In this document: one piece after another, positions 32,277-40,940 of the stretch | Layout of the letters: the number at the start of each line of letters is the position of its first letter | Numbering within the stretch: the first letter of the stretch is position 1 | NCBI GenBank assembly: GCA_017437905.1 | Contig: JAFRWY010000066.1 | Location: 24,765-88,764 of the forward strand | DNA length: 64,000 nucleotides | Direction of reading: 5' to 3' | DNA from: Eubacterium sp. | GTDB taxonomy: Bacteria; Bacillota; Clostridia; Lachnospirales; Lachnospiraceae | Position numbers and translations under genes: made by a program | Notes under the pieces: model-generated | Told to the model about the DNA's origin: nothing | Seen by the model: the letters and a program-made list of their open reading frames with translations, nothing else | The model's database searches: none

Positions 32277-33353
32277 TTACACGATCTTCTGTTCTTCCGA
32301 CAGCCGGTCAAGTTCCTGCTTCAGTGCCGCAAGGATCTCACTCTCCGGTACCTTCCGGAGGATCTCTCCGTGCCGGAACAGGACACCTTCCCCGATGCCT
32401 CCGGCCACGCCCAGATCCGCTTCCCTGGCTTCCCCGGGACCGTTTACAACACAGCCCATGACAGCCACCTTTGCGGTAAGCGCCGGGTATTCCTCCACCA
32501 GCCGCTCCACCTTCTCTGCCAGTCCGATCAGGTCGATCTTCGTCCGTCCGCAGGTGGGACAGGACACCAGTGTCACGCCTTCCTTCCGGATCCCGAGGGT
32601 CCGGAGGATCAGCTTCGCCGTCCGGATCTCCTCCACCGGATCACCGGTAAGAGACACACGAACCGTATCCCCGATACCTGCGCCCAGGATCATTCCGAGG
32701 CCCACCGAGGACTTGATATTTCCGCTCCAGAGAGTTCCGGATTCCGTGATCCCCACATGCAGCGGATAATCCGTCTGCCGGCTCACAAGCCGGTGGGTTT
32801 CCACGCTCATGGGAACATCCGAGGATTTGATGCTGATCACGATATCATGGAAGTCCAGTTTCTCCAGCATCCGCACCTTATCCAGCGCGCTTTCCACGAT
32901 ACCCTCCGCCGTAACGCCGCCGTACTTTTCCACCAGGGACTTCTCCAGGGATCCGCTGTTCACTCCCACCCGGATCGGAACATGGTACTTCTTGGCAGCC
33001 TCCACCACCTTCTTCAGGTTCTCGGGGCCTCCGATATTTCCCGGATTGATCCGGATCTTGTCCGCGCCGTGCTCCATGGCACGGATCGCCAGTTTGTAAT
33101 CAAAATGGATATCTGCCACGATGGGAATGTGGATCCGTTCCTTGATCTTGTCAAATGCGTCCGCCGCCGCTTCCGTATTGGCCGTGGACCGGATGATCTC
33201 GCAGCCCGCCTTCTCCAGCTTCAGGATCTGGGCAACGGTTGCTTCCACATCGCTGGTTTCCGTATTCGTCATGGACTGGATCGCAATCGGATTCTCACCG
33301 CCGATCGCAACATTACCGATCTTAACAACCCTTGTTATTTTTCGTTCTATCAT
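32277..33353 (-). CDS. ispG: 4-hydroxy-3-methylbut-2-enyl diphosphate synthase
   Basis: A 358-residue IspG/GcpE iron-sulfur enzyme, the penultimate step of the MEP isoprenoid pathway. It starts RKITRVVKIGNVAIGGENPI, with cluster cysteines in SCPTCGRTKID and VMGCVVNGPGEA. AGGAG precedes the ATG. dxr, an earlier step of the same pathway, and uppS, which uses its product, lie upstream in the same cluster. Confidence 0.96.
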   Translation of the reverse strand: MIERKITRVVKIGNVAIGGENPIAIQSMTNTETSDVEATVAQILKLEKAGCEIIRSTANTEAAADAFDKIKERIHIPIVADIHFDYKLAIRAMEHGADKIRINPGNIGGPENLKKVVEAAKKYHVPIRVGVNSGSLEKSLVEKYGGVTAEGIVESALDKVRMLEKLDFHDIVISIKSSDVPMSVETHRLVSRQTDYPLHVGITESGTLWSGNIKSSVGLGMILGAGIGDTVRVSLTGDPVEEIRTAKLILRTLGIRKEGVTLVSCPTCGRTKIDLIGLAEKVERLVEEYPALTAKVAVMGCVVNGPGEAREADLGVAGGIGEGVLFRHGEILRKVPESEILAALKQELDRLSEEQKIV

Positions 33354-33505
33354 CCCTACACTCCTGAAAATAAAAACCCACTCCCATGATGCTCTTATGG
33401 TTTCGATTCAACCGGAGACATCAAATTGATCACTATGTCATTCATCTCTACACAGCGCATGGTGACATTGTGAACGACCCGTTTCCTCTCCGCGACCATT
33501 GGTCA

Positions 33506-34540
33506 TCACATGAATAATTTTCGAATATCATTAAAGAATACGAATACCATTAGCAGCATCAACAATACGAATCCGATGAAGTTGACGATCATTTCCTTGT
33601 CCTTCGGCACCTTCTTCCGTGTCACGGCCTCGATCAGCAGGAACAGGATCCGTCCTCCGTCCAGAGCCGGGATCGGCAGCAGGTTCATGACTCCGAGATT
33701 TGCGCTGACCAGCACCATGAAGCTGACAATGCTGAGGATAGCGTCCTTCATGCCGCCCTGCTCCTCCGCTTCATCGATCACGTTGCTCATCATGCTTCCG
33801 ATACCCACCGGTCCGGACAGGTCATTAACGGACGCCTTTCCGGTAAATAGCATCTTCACCGATTTAATAGCCACCTTGACCTGGAATTCCACCTCCACAA
33901 AGGAATAATACAGTTCCTCCGAGAAGCTCTTTGCCGGCCGTGGCTGCACCGTGATCCCGAACATGTAATTCTGTTCCTTGGTCAGGTTCATGGTGGTGGT
34001 ATAGGTCTGTCCGTTACGGATATAGGTCACTTCCACCGGCTTTGTCAGATCCTCGATCTGCCGGAACAATGTGATCTCCCGGAACACATTTATGGATTCG
34101 CCGTTCAGTGCCGTGATCTCGTCACCCGGCTGAATTCCCGCCACTTCTGCGGCACTTCCTTTGGATACTTCGGTAATGACCGGAGGATCCACCTGATAGA
34201 AATGTGCCGTTGCAACCGACAGAACAAATGCCAGGATGACATTGAAGAGCGGTCCTGCCAGCATGACCGAAAGCCGCGCCAGAACGGATTTACTCTGGAA
34301 GGAACCCTCTTCTTCCGTATCCTCGCCGTCCTGTCCCGCCATCAGACAGTAACCGCCGATGGGAAGCAGACGCACGGAATACTGGGTCTCCTTCTTCCCG
34401 AATTTCATAATGGCCGGTCCCATGCCGATGGCAAATTCATTGACGCGGATATGATTCAGTTTTGCAAAGAGGAAATGTCCGAACTCGTGCACGAACACGA
34501 TGATGCCGAACATCAGAATGATTGCAATAATTTTCAGCAT
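33506..34540 (-). CDS. rseP: RIP metalloprotease RseP/RasP (site-2 protease)
   Basis: A membrane zinc protease with HEFGH in the first helix (IVFVHEFGHFLFAKL), a PDZ domain (VAGIQPGDEITALNG) and the second metal motif MNLLPIPALDGGR. It performs intramembrane cleavage of anti-sigma factors or leftover signal peptides. The open frame extends to 34591, but the added MPVILSEAKNL is dispersed-repeat sequence; the ATG at 34540 with AAAGGA ten bases upstream gives the normal N-terminus. Confidence 0.94.
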   Translation of the reverse strand: MLKIIAIILMFGIIVFVHEFGHFLFAKLNHIRVNEFAIGMGPAIMKFGKKETQYSVRLLPIGGYCLMAGQDGEDTEEEGSFQSKSVLARLSVMLAGPLFNVILAFVLSVATAHFYQVDPPVITEVSKGSAAEVAGIQPGDEITALNGESINVFREITLFRQIEDLTKPVEVTYIRNGQTYTTTMNLTKEQNYMFGITVQPRPAKSFSEELYYSFVEVEFQVKVAIKSVKMLFTGKASVNDLSGPVGIGSMMSNVIDEAEEQGGMKDAILSIVSFMVLVSANLGVMNLLPIPALDGGRILFLLIEAVTRKKVPKDKEMIVNFIGFVLLMLLMVFVFFNDIRKLFM

Positions 34541-34558
34541 ATAGTCATAGTCCTTTAT

Positions 34559-34670
34559 TAGATTCTTCGCTTCGCTCAGAATGACAGGCAACCCGTAAGA
34601 TCACACTCTCACTCCGGAATGACCCGTCTTGTCATTCTGAGGCACCAAGTGCCGAAGGATCCCATTATTT
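34559..34670. repeat. Dispersed repeat, compound copy
   Basis: It contains GATTCTTCGCTTCGCTCAGA then ATGACAGG, and later GTCATTCTGAGG and GCCGAAGGATCCC, in the gap between dxr and rseP. It reaches the dxr stop codon. Confidence 0.85.
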
Positions 34671-35816
34671 CAGGAATTTCTCCCCAAGTCTCCGGATCGT
34701 ATCCGCTTCCTCCGCCAGAATTTCTTCCACCGACGGCTCCGCCATCTTCGGTGCTGTGTCCATGGCATATTCGATCCAGTCATAGATCTCCAGGAAACGG
34801 ATCTTCTCCTTCAGGAAATGAGCCACCGCATATTCATTTGCGGCATTCATGGCTGTGGGAAGCACGCCTCCCGCCTCCGCTGCGCGATAGGCAAATTCCA
34901 GTCCGCGGAAGGTTTTCATGTCCGGCTGTTCCAGATAGATTGCGGACATTTTCGTAAAATCAAGTCTGTCCCCGGGAAGATACTCTCTCTTCGGCCAGGT
35001 CAGTGCATACTGGATGGGCAGCTTCATGTCCGGAGTACCGAGCTGGGCGATCACCGCACCGTCCTCGTATTCCACTGCGGAATGAATGATGCTCTGGGGC
35101 TGCACCAGCACCTCGATCCGGGACGGTTCCACATCGAAGAGCCAGCTGGCCTCGATCACTTCCAGTCCCTTATTCACCATGGTAGCACTGTCGATGGTTA
35201 TTTTTTGTCCCATGGACCAGTTAGGATGCTTTAATGCGTCCGCCAGGGTCACATGCTCCAATTCCTCTCTGGTCCTGCCGCGGAAGGGTCCTCCGGAGGC
35301 CGTGAGAAGGATCCTGGAGATCTTATTCCCGGTATTCCCCTGCAGACTCTGGAAGATGGCGGAGTGCTCGCTGTCCACCGGAAGGATCATGACACGCTTC
35401 TCCTTCGCGGCCTTCTTCACCAGATGTCCTGCGGTTACCAGGGTTTCTTTATTTGCAAGTGCGATGGTCTTTCCCGCTTCGATCGCCGCCAGGGTCGGCT
35501 GTACACCGATCATTCCCACAATGGCGGTTACGGTCACATCCGCATCCGGATGGGCCGCCGCCTCGCAGAGGCCGGTCATGCCGGATGCCACCGGGATCCC
35601 CAGATCCCGCGTTGCGGCCCGTAAATTTTCCGCTCCTTCTTCATCCCCCACAGAGACGAAAGAAGGGTGGAACTCCCGCATCTGCTTCTCGATCAGTTCG
35701 AGATTCCGTCCGCAGGCAAGTGCCACCACTTTATATTCTTCCGGATTGTTTCTGACGATCTCAAGGGTCTGGGTTCCTATGGAACCCGTAGACCCGATGA
35801 GTGCTATTCTCTTCAT
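34665..35816 (-). CDS. dxr: 1-deoxy-D-xylulose 5-phosphate reductoisomerase
   Basis: A 383-residue MEP-pathway enzyme that makes MEP from DXP with NADPH. GSTGSIGTQTLEIVRNN begins the NADP domain; ALANKETLV, PVDSEHSAIFQ, LTASGGPFRG and NPNWSMG-like (HPNWSMGQKITIDSATM) motifs are all present. AGAGGATATAAC precedes the ATG. It is followed by rseP, as in many Firmicutes. Confidence 0.97.
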   Translation of the reverse strand: MKRIALIGSTGSIGTQTLEIVRNNPEEYKVVALACGRNLELIEKQMREFHPSFVSVGDEEGAENLRAATRDLGIPVASGMTGLCEAAAHPDADVTVTAIVGMIGVQPTLAAIEAGKTIALANKETLVTAGHLVKKAAKEKRVMILPVDSEHSAIFQSLQGNTGNKISRILLTASGGPFRGRTREELEHVTLADALKHPNWSMGQKITIDSATMVNKGLEVIEASWLFDVEPSRIEVLVQPQSIIHSAVEYEDGAVIAQLGTPDMKLPIQYALTWPKREYLPGDRLDFTKMSAIYLEQPDMKTFRGLEFAYRAAEAGGVLPTAMNAANEYAVAHFLKEKIRFLEIYDWIEYAMDTAPKMAEPSVEEILAEEADTIRRLGEKFLK

Positions 35817-35837
35817 GTTATATCCTCTGTTTTATCA

Positions 35838-35985
35838 GATTCTTCGTCATTTCGTTCCCCGGAATGACACAAGGTTTGTCATTCCTTGTCCGCTGCATCC
35901 CCTGTCTTGCCGGATTCTTCGTCATTTCGTTCCCCGGAATGACACGAGGTTTATCATCCCGGGCCCCGGCGAGGGATCCATATTA
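35838..35985. repeat. Dispersed repeat with tandem 33-base direct copies
   Basis: The same 33 bases (starting GATTCTTCGTCATTTCG, ending GGAATGACAC) occur at 35838-35870 and 35913-35945, a 75-base period. A further GATCC/CCCGGG-containing end follows, in the gap between cdsA and dxr. Confidence 0.88.
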
Positions 35986-35992
35986 TCTCGAT

Positions 35993-36802
35993 TTACGCGA
36001 AATCCAGGATGAACAGCACCGCGTAATAAATGATGGGTGCCGTAAAGATCATACTGTCAAACCGGTCCATGATACCACCATGACCCGGGATCAGCTTCCC
36101 GTAATCCTTCACGTCATTGTTCCGCTTGATGGCGGAGGCTGCAAGATCTCCGATCACGGCCGGCAGTGCGCCGACGGCTGCGATGAGACCGAACCAGAGG
36201 GGTGCATTTTCAAGCGGCTGTACATAGCTGTTGAACAGGATCCCGAACACAGCACCCAGGATTCCGGTTCCGATGATACCGCCGATCAGGCCTTCCACAC
36301 TCTTCTTCGGAGAGAGCACGGGACTCATCTTGTGCTTACCGAAGAGACGGCCGGCACAGTAAGCCAGCGTATCATTTCCCCAGGAGCAGACGAATATCAG
36401 GATGACCATATATTCGCCGTGCTTCATGGTTCTCAGCTGGAATACGTAGGACAGGCATACGCTGATGTAATAGAAGGCCAGAAAGGCCGCCATCATATCC
36501 TTATCCTTGTACTTCGAAAACTGCAGTACGTAAATGGCAAGAACCACCAGAAGGTAGGTCACCATGATCGGAAGCACGAATTCCGTTTTCTCAAAGAAGA
36601 GAGCAACATAGTACAGGATCGTCATAAAATAACATGCGATCCCCATGGCCTTCCACTGAAGCCCGTACACCCGGAGCAGCTCAAAGCATCCGCCCAGGGA
36701 AAGGGCACACATGGCCAGACATGTCAGCCAGCCTCCCACATACAGTGTCCCGATCGCAAGGAGCACCAGAACGGTTCCACTTGCCAGTCTTGTCCAAAAC
36801 AT
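35993..36802 (-). CDS. cdsA: Phosphatidate cytidylyltransferase
   Basis: A polytopic membrane enzyme that makes CDP-diacylglycerol. The C-terminal signature reads KRNNDVKDYGKLIPGHGGIMDRFDS, the CDP-alcohol precursor motif of CdsA. The frame is open to an ATG at 36844, but its AAAGGGG abuts the codon; the ATG at 36802 (MFWTRLASG) has GGAAG at proper distance and matches family N-termini. It lies between uppS and dxr. Confidence 0.95.
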   Translation of the reverse strand: MFWTRLASGTVLVLLAIGTLYVGGWLTCLAMCALSLGGCFELLRVYGLQWKAMGIACYFMTILYYVALFFEKTEFVLPIMVTYLLVVLAIYVLQFSKYKDKDMMAAFLAFYYISVCLSYVFQLRTMKHGEYMVILIFVCSWGNDTLAYCAGRLFGKHKMSPVLSPKKSVEGLIGGIIGTGILGAVFGILFNSYVQPLENAPLWFGLIAAVGALPAVIGDLAASAIKRNNDVKDYGKLIPGHGGIMDRFDSMIFTAPIIYYAVLFILDFA

Positions 36803-36904
36803 AATGATTCTTCCATTCCGATCCGAAGGATCCGGACCGGACATCCCCTTTCTTACTCTGCCGCTTTCCGGCAGTCAATTCCTTCTGCTCCCCCGGGAAG
36901 TTTC

Positions 36905-37657
36905 TTATTTCTTTCCTGTTGACTTCGCATCCTTCACTCCGCCGTATCTGCGGTCACGCGAATTATAATACTTGATGGCGTCAATAAAGCATTTCCGGTC
37001 GAAATCCGGCCACAGCACATCCGTGAAATAAAACTCCGCATAGGCCAGCTGCCAGAGCAGGAAATTGGAGATCCTCTCCTCACCGCTGGTCCGGATCAGA
37101 AGATCCGGATCCGGAAGCTCCCAGGTGTCCAGATGCTGTTCGATCACCGCGTCCGAAACATCCGAAGCGGAAAGTTTTCCTTCCTCTACTTCCTTTGCGA
37201 TGGAAGCCACGGCCCGACGAATCTCATCCCGTCCGCCGTAATTGATGGCCACCGTGAACTGAAGGCCCGTATTCTGCTTCGTGGCCTCCTCCACCCGGTG
37301 GATCTCGCTCTGGATATCCGCATCCAGCACATGCCGGTCCCCTATCACACGCATCCGCATGTTCTCACGGTTACAGCGCTCCGCTGCGGTCTTCAGATAG
37401 TTCCGGAGGATGTTCATGATTCCGGTAACCTCCTCCACGGACCGCTTCCAGTTCTCGGTGGAAAAGGCATAGACCGTGAAATATTTCACTCCCAGATGCC
37501 AGATATCCTCACAGGCCTGCTCCAGGGCCTTACCACCCTGCCTGTGGCCGAAGCCGCGCGGCATAAGGCGCTTCTTGGCCCAGCGGCCGTTTCCGTCCAT
37601 GATCACAGCCACATGTGTGGGGATCTCGTAGGTTACACCGTCAATTACTCCCTGCAT
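36905..37657 (-). CDS. uppS: Undecaprenyl diphosphate synthase
   Basis: A 250-residue cis-prenyltransferase that makes the lipid carrier for peptidoglycan and the glycans predicted in this window. HVAVIMDGNGRWAK carries the catalytic Asp, TVYAFSTENWKR follows, and the C-terminal PDLLIRTSGEERISNFLLWQ is complete. AGAGG precedes the ATG. Confidence 0.97.
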   Translation of the reverse strand: MQGVIDGVTYEIPTHVAVIMDGNGRWAKKRLMPRGFGHRQGGKALEQACEDIWHLGVKYFTVYAFSTENWKRSVEEVTGIMNILRNYLKTAAERCNRENMRMRVIGDRHVLDADIQSEIHRVEEATKQNTGLQFTVAINYGGRDEIRRAVASIAKEVEEGKLSASDVSDAVIEQHLDTWELPDPDLLIRTSGEERISNFLLWQLAYAEFYFTDVLWPDFDRKCFIDAIKYYNSRDRRYGGVKDAKSTGKK

Positions 37658-37700
37658 GCTGCTTTCCTCTCTGAATAATCGGTGTCTTTCAACAGGTCTC

Positions 37701-37747
37701 TGATGCTTCGGGCTTTGCCCCCGGAAGGACAGGCACCGAAGGATTCA
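37701..37747. repeat. Dispersed repeat copy
   Basis: GATGCTTCGGGCTTTGCCC, CGGAAGGACAGG and CGAAGGATTC sit in the gap between frr and uppS. This is a diverged copy related to the 38351 copy. Confidence 0.6.
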
Positions 37748-37754
37748 CCGGTTA

Positions 37755-38297
37755 CTATACGGTCATGATCTCGGTGGTCTTTGCATCAACCAGTTTATCG
37801 ATCTTCTCTACGAACTTGTCGGTTGCCTTCTGGATCTTCTCTTCCTCATCCTTGCGGTCGTCCTCGGAGATCTCTCCGGCCTTCTCCTGCTTCTTCACCG
37901 CATCATTTGCATCACGGCGGATATTCCGTACCGCAACCTTGGCAGCCTCGCCCTTCTTCTTGATATCCTTTGCAAGTTCCTTACGACGATCCTCCGTCAG
38001 CTTCGGGAAATGAAGGATCACGCTCTTTCCGTCATTGCTCGGATTCAGTCCCAGATCCGAAGCCATGATGGCCTTCTCGATCTCCTTTACCATCTTCGGC
38101 TCCCAGGGAGTGATCATAAGTGTCTGTGCTTCCGGAACCGTGATATTGGCCACGCCCTGCATACCGGTCGGGGTTCCGTAATAATCTACCTTGATCTTGT
38201 CCAGAATGTGCGGATTTGCACGTCCTGCACGGATTGTGGAATAATCAGCTTCCAGATTGTCGAGTGCCTTTTGCATTTTGTCAGAATACTCTGCCAT
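37755..38297 (-). CDS. frr: Ribosome recycling factor
   Basis: A 180-residue RRF that splits post-termination ribosomes with EF-G. It starts MAEYSDKMQKALDNLEADY and has IRAGRANP, DYYGTPTGMQGVANI and ITPWEPKM, and the C-terminal coiled helices RKELAKDIKKKGE are intact. GGGAGG precedes the ATG. The pyrH-frr-uppS-cdsA-dxr-rseP order is the usual one. Confidence 0.97.
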   Translation of the reverse strand: MAEYSDKMQKALDNLEADYSTIRAGRANPHILDKIKVDYYGTPTGMQGVANITVPEAQTLMITPWEPKMVKEIEKAIMASDLGLNPSNDGKSVILHFPKLTEDRRKELAKDIKKKGEAAKVAVRNIRRDANDAVKKQEKAGEISEDDRKDEEEKIQKATDKFVEKIDKLVDAKTTEIMTV

Positions 38298-38350
38298 GGT
38301 TGTAACCTCCCTTGATAATAAAAATACTTCTTGATGATTGATTTCTACTG

Positions 38351-38410
38351 CAGGATCCTTCGCTTTGCCCGGGATGACACGTCATTCCGGGGCCCGGCCG
38401 AAGCATCTTT
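38351..38410. repeat. Dispersed repeat copy
   Basis: It contains GGATCCTTCGCTTTGCCCGG, then GGATGACACGTCATTCC and GGCCGAAGC. It lies between pyrH and frr. Confidence 0.75.
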
Positions 38411-38421
38411 ATCACATTCCG

Positions 38422-39126
38422 TCACTCCGCGGAAATTTCGGTTCCGGTAAACGGACCGCTGATGGCCCGGACGATGCTGTCCTCTCCGGCCAGTCCGAAG
38501 AGCAGCATGGGCATCTTGTTCTCCATCGCAAGCACCGCAGACGCCAGATCGATCACTCCCAGTTTCTTGTCCACGATCTCCTGCATGGTCATACGATCGA
38601 TCTTCTGTGCCGTAGGATCCACCTTCGGATCCGCGGTATAGACCCCGTCGATGGCCTTGCCTGCCAGGATCGCATCCGCACCGATCTCCACTGCCCGAAG
38701 GACAACCGCCATATCCGTAGAGAAGTACGGATGTCCGGTTCCTCCCGCAAAGAATACTACATGTCCCTGCTCCATAAAGGCGACTGCCTGATCACGGACA
38801 TACATTTCCGTGACATTTCCCATCTGAAATGGTGTCATGACATGGCAGGTGATCCCTGCCTGACGGAAGAAATCCGCCGTATAGATGCAGTTCATGATGG
38901 TAGCCAGCATGCCGATCTGATCCGCCTTCACCCGGTCCATGTCCTTGGAGGTACGTCCTCTCCAGAAATTACCGCCGCCGATCACGATCCCCACCTGGAT
39001 TCCCTGATCCAGCACCTTCTTCACCTGAGCTGCCACGTCCTTTACGACCTCTTCCGAGAAGCCCGTCTTCTGCTCTCCTGCGAGAGCTTCACCGGACAAC
39101 TTCAGCACCACTCGTTTCAGTTCCAT
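38422..39126 (-). CDS. pyrH: UMP kinase
   Basis: A 234-residue amino-acid-kinase-fold enzyme that phosphorylates UMP. It has VLKLSGEALAGEQ at the start, IVIGGGNFWRGR, FFAGGTGHPYFSTDM and YTADPKVDPTAQK. GGGAG precedes the ATG. It follows the bactofilin gene instead of the more usual tsf. Confidence 0.97.
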   Translation of the reverse strand: MELKRVVLKLSGEALAGEQKTGFSEEVVKDVAAQVKKVLDQGIQVGIVIGGGNFWRGRTSKDMDRVKADQIGMLATIMNCIYTADFFRQAGITCHVMTPFQMGNVTEMYVRDQAVAFMEQGHVVFFAGGTGHPYFSTDMAVVLRAVEIGADAILAGKAIDGVYTADPKVDPTAQKIDRMTMQEIVDKKLGVIDLASAVLAMENKMPMLLFGLAGEDSIVRAISGPFTGTEISAE

Positions 39127-39154
39127 ACCTTACGTCTCCCTTCGTCTGCCGTTC

Positions 39155-40579
39155 TTATTTGTTGCCGGAATGATTCCGGTTTCTGTTCCGATTCCGGTTC
39201 GAACCGCCCTGATGACCTTCTTCTTCCTTCGAAAGCTTATCGGATACCGCTTCCTTCACATCCTCCGTCTGGGATTCGGGCATCAGTTCTTCGATCTTTG
39301 CATCTCCGGTATCCACACGGCTGTCATCGGTGGCAAAATACTTCTTCACATCCACATCCAGGTACGCCTGGGAACAGAAGCCCTCGATGATGGCACCGTT
39401 GTTGATCTGCACAGACTTGGACTTGATATTTCCCACGATCACTGCGGACGAATCCACGATCACCGGTCCCTGGACATCGATATCCCCGTTCACCGCACCG
39501 GCGATCACTGCCGAAGTTGCCGTAATCTTTCCGATGATCACGGAGCCGACACCGATCTTCACGCTGTTCGTAACCATAATGGGGCCTTCGATCTTCGCCT
39601 GGTTCGCATACAGCTCGCCGGCCCTGATCTCTCCCATGACGGTTCCTCCGACGATCAGCTTGCCCTGACAGTTGATATTCCCGTTCACGGTACCGATGAG
39701 GTCGATATCCCCTTCTGTCTCGATATCTCCCTGGATCTTTGTCTTTGCTGTGATATATGTGCAGTCCGCCGCAAGGCCCGATATCGCCTCGTCCAGTCCT
39801 GCCTGTGCCTCCAATTCAGCCAAACGGCTCACCTCACTTTCCTGTTTCGTCAGTATCTCCGACGTTTCTTCCTCCGTAATGTCCTCAGACGTTTCCTCTT
39901 CGTCCTCTTCCGGTTCTTCTACTGCATCCTGTCCGGCATCCTCCGGAACTTCCTCCTCCGGTTCTTCTCCGGATTCATCCTGCCACTCCGCATCTTCCGC
40001 CCATTCCTCCGGCGTCTCCTGCAGAACGGCTTCCTCCTGGGAGGCAGGTATCTCTCCGACGATCTCCTGCATGGCTACAGCTTCTGCATCCACCTCTTCG
40101 GAAATATCCCGGATCTCGGAATCCGATGCATATGCTTCCACGGAAGCTTCGTCTCCATCCGGAACAACGGTTTCATCACCGTATGCATCCGTATTGTAAA
40201 CAGCCGGCTCTTCATATCCGGCTCCCGCCACGTAGACATTCGCATCCGCGCTGTCTTCCGAAGGCACCTCCGGATAGGAATCGATCTCCTCATCCAGTTC
40301 CCGGCTCATCTGCTCCATCCGCTGCTCGGTATTCTGAAGGATCTCTTCCCGGAGCTGATCCGCCTCTTCCCGGAGGATGGCCTCCGAAACCGCATCCTGC
40401 ACGTTCGGATCCCTGTATTCCTCCTGAAGGGGCAGTTCCTCCGCCGGAACCGAAGTCACGGGTTCCTGGATCTCCTGCCTTACTTCCTTCTTCTTTTTGG
40501 AATTCTTCTCTTCCCCTTCGGGAAGCAGTTCATTCACCGCCTGGGCGAAATCCCTCTTAAAATTTTTTATAAATCCCAT
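39155..40579 (-). CDS. Bactofilin-domain protein with long acidic N-terminal region
   Basis: A roughly 474-residue protein. The start MGFIKNFKRDFAQAVNELL is followed by about 240 residues of Glu/Asp-rich, low-complexity sequence. Then comes a bactofilin beta-helix near 285-420 (GDIETEGDIDLIGTVNGN, GGTVMGEIRAGELYANQAKI, VIAGAVNGDIDVQGPV), and a basic Asn/Arg-rich tail (GGSNRNRNRNRNHSGNK). Bactofilins polymerise into filaments that place cell-wall enzymes. The ATG at 40579 has GAGGAT eight bases upstream; the frame is open to 40612. Leading a lipid and wall-precursor gene string fits an envelope role. Confidence 0.88.
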   Translation of the reverse strand: MGFIKNFKRDFAQAVNELLPEGEEKNSKKKKEVRQEIQEPVTSVPAEELPLQEEYRDPNVQDAVSEAILREEADQLREEILQNTEQRMEQMSRELDEEIDSYPEVPSEDSADANVYVAGAGYEEPAVYNTDAYGDETVVPDGDEASVEAYASDSEIRDISEEVDAEAVAMQEIVGEIPASQEEAVLQETPEEWAEDAEWQDESGEEPEEEVPEDAGQDAVEEPEEDEEETSEDITEEETSEILTKQESEVSRLAELEAQAGLDEAISGLAADCTYITAKTKIQGDIETEGDIDLIGTVNGNINCQGKLIVGGTVMGEIRAGELYANQAKIEGPIMVTNSVKIGVGSVIIGKITATSAVIAGAVNGDIDVQGPVIVDSSAVIVGNIKSKSVQINNGAIIEGFCSQAYLDVDVKKYFATDDSRVDTGDAKIEELMPESQTEDVKEAVSDKLSKEEEGHQGGSNRNRNRNRNHSGNK

Positions 40580-40623
40580 GCTTTTATCCTCACTGCATTT
40601 ATATCGAATCACAATGCCGTACT

Positions 40624-40652
40624 ATTATATCATAAATGCCCGTCTTTTGGAA
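40624..40652 (-). promoter_or_regulatory. Promoter for the bactofilin-pyrH operon
   Basis: On the minus strand an extended -10, TGATATAAT (plus-strand 40624-40632), is preceded at 17 bases by a weak -35 (TTCCAA). The predicted start lies about 38 bases before the bactofilin ATG. Confidence 0.6.
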
Positions 40653-40903
40653 CATGAATCTTCCGTTCCCTCACAGGATATGCCCCGGATCCGGTCACGG
40701 AATCCGCCCTCCGGGAGGAAGATTTCGCGAAATGACGACCTCCTGTCAAAACTACCATTATTCTGTCTTTTATGTAAACAATTTATGTTTCCACTTTTTA
40801 CAAAACGTTTTATTTGCGTTAATACTTTGTTCATATTTATGGTTTATATTTAAACCATAGTTTTTTCATAACTCTCTCACCTTATTTGATAATGTATATC
40901 AAT
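40653..40903. other. Gene-free AT-rich region with a perfect palindrome
   Basis: This is the main part of the only gap longer than 300 bases. It holds no convincing gene. It contains a palindrome at 40838-40859 with 9-base arms TATGGTTTA and TAAACCATA around a 4-base centre. Base composition is markedly more AT-rich than neighbouring genes, as for a regulatory region. Confidence 0.6.
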
Positions 40904-40933
40904 AAAGCACCCGGGTTCGGAACCGGGTGCTTT
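40904..40933 (-). terminator. Hairpin terminator after the SSS transporter
   Basis: Perfect 11-base arms AAAGCACCCGG and CCGGGTGCTTT with an 8-base loop lie immediately beyond the stop of the SSS gene. The arms end in AAA/TTT, so it could work in either direction, although the U-run is short. Confidence 0.82.
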
Positions 40934-40940
40934 GTTCATT

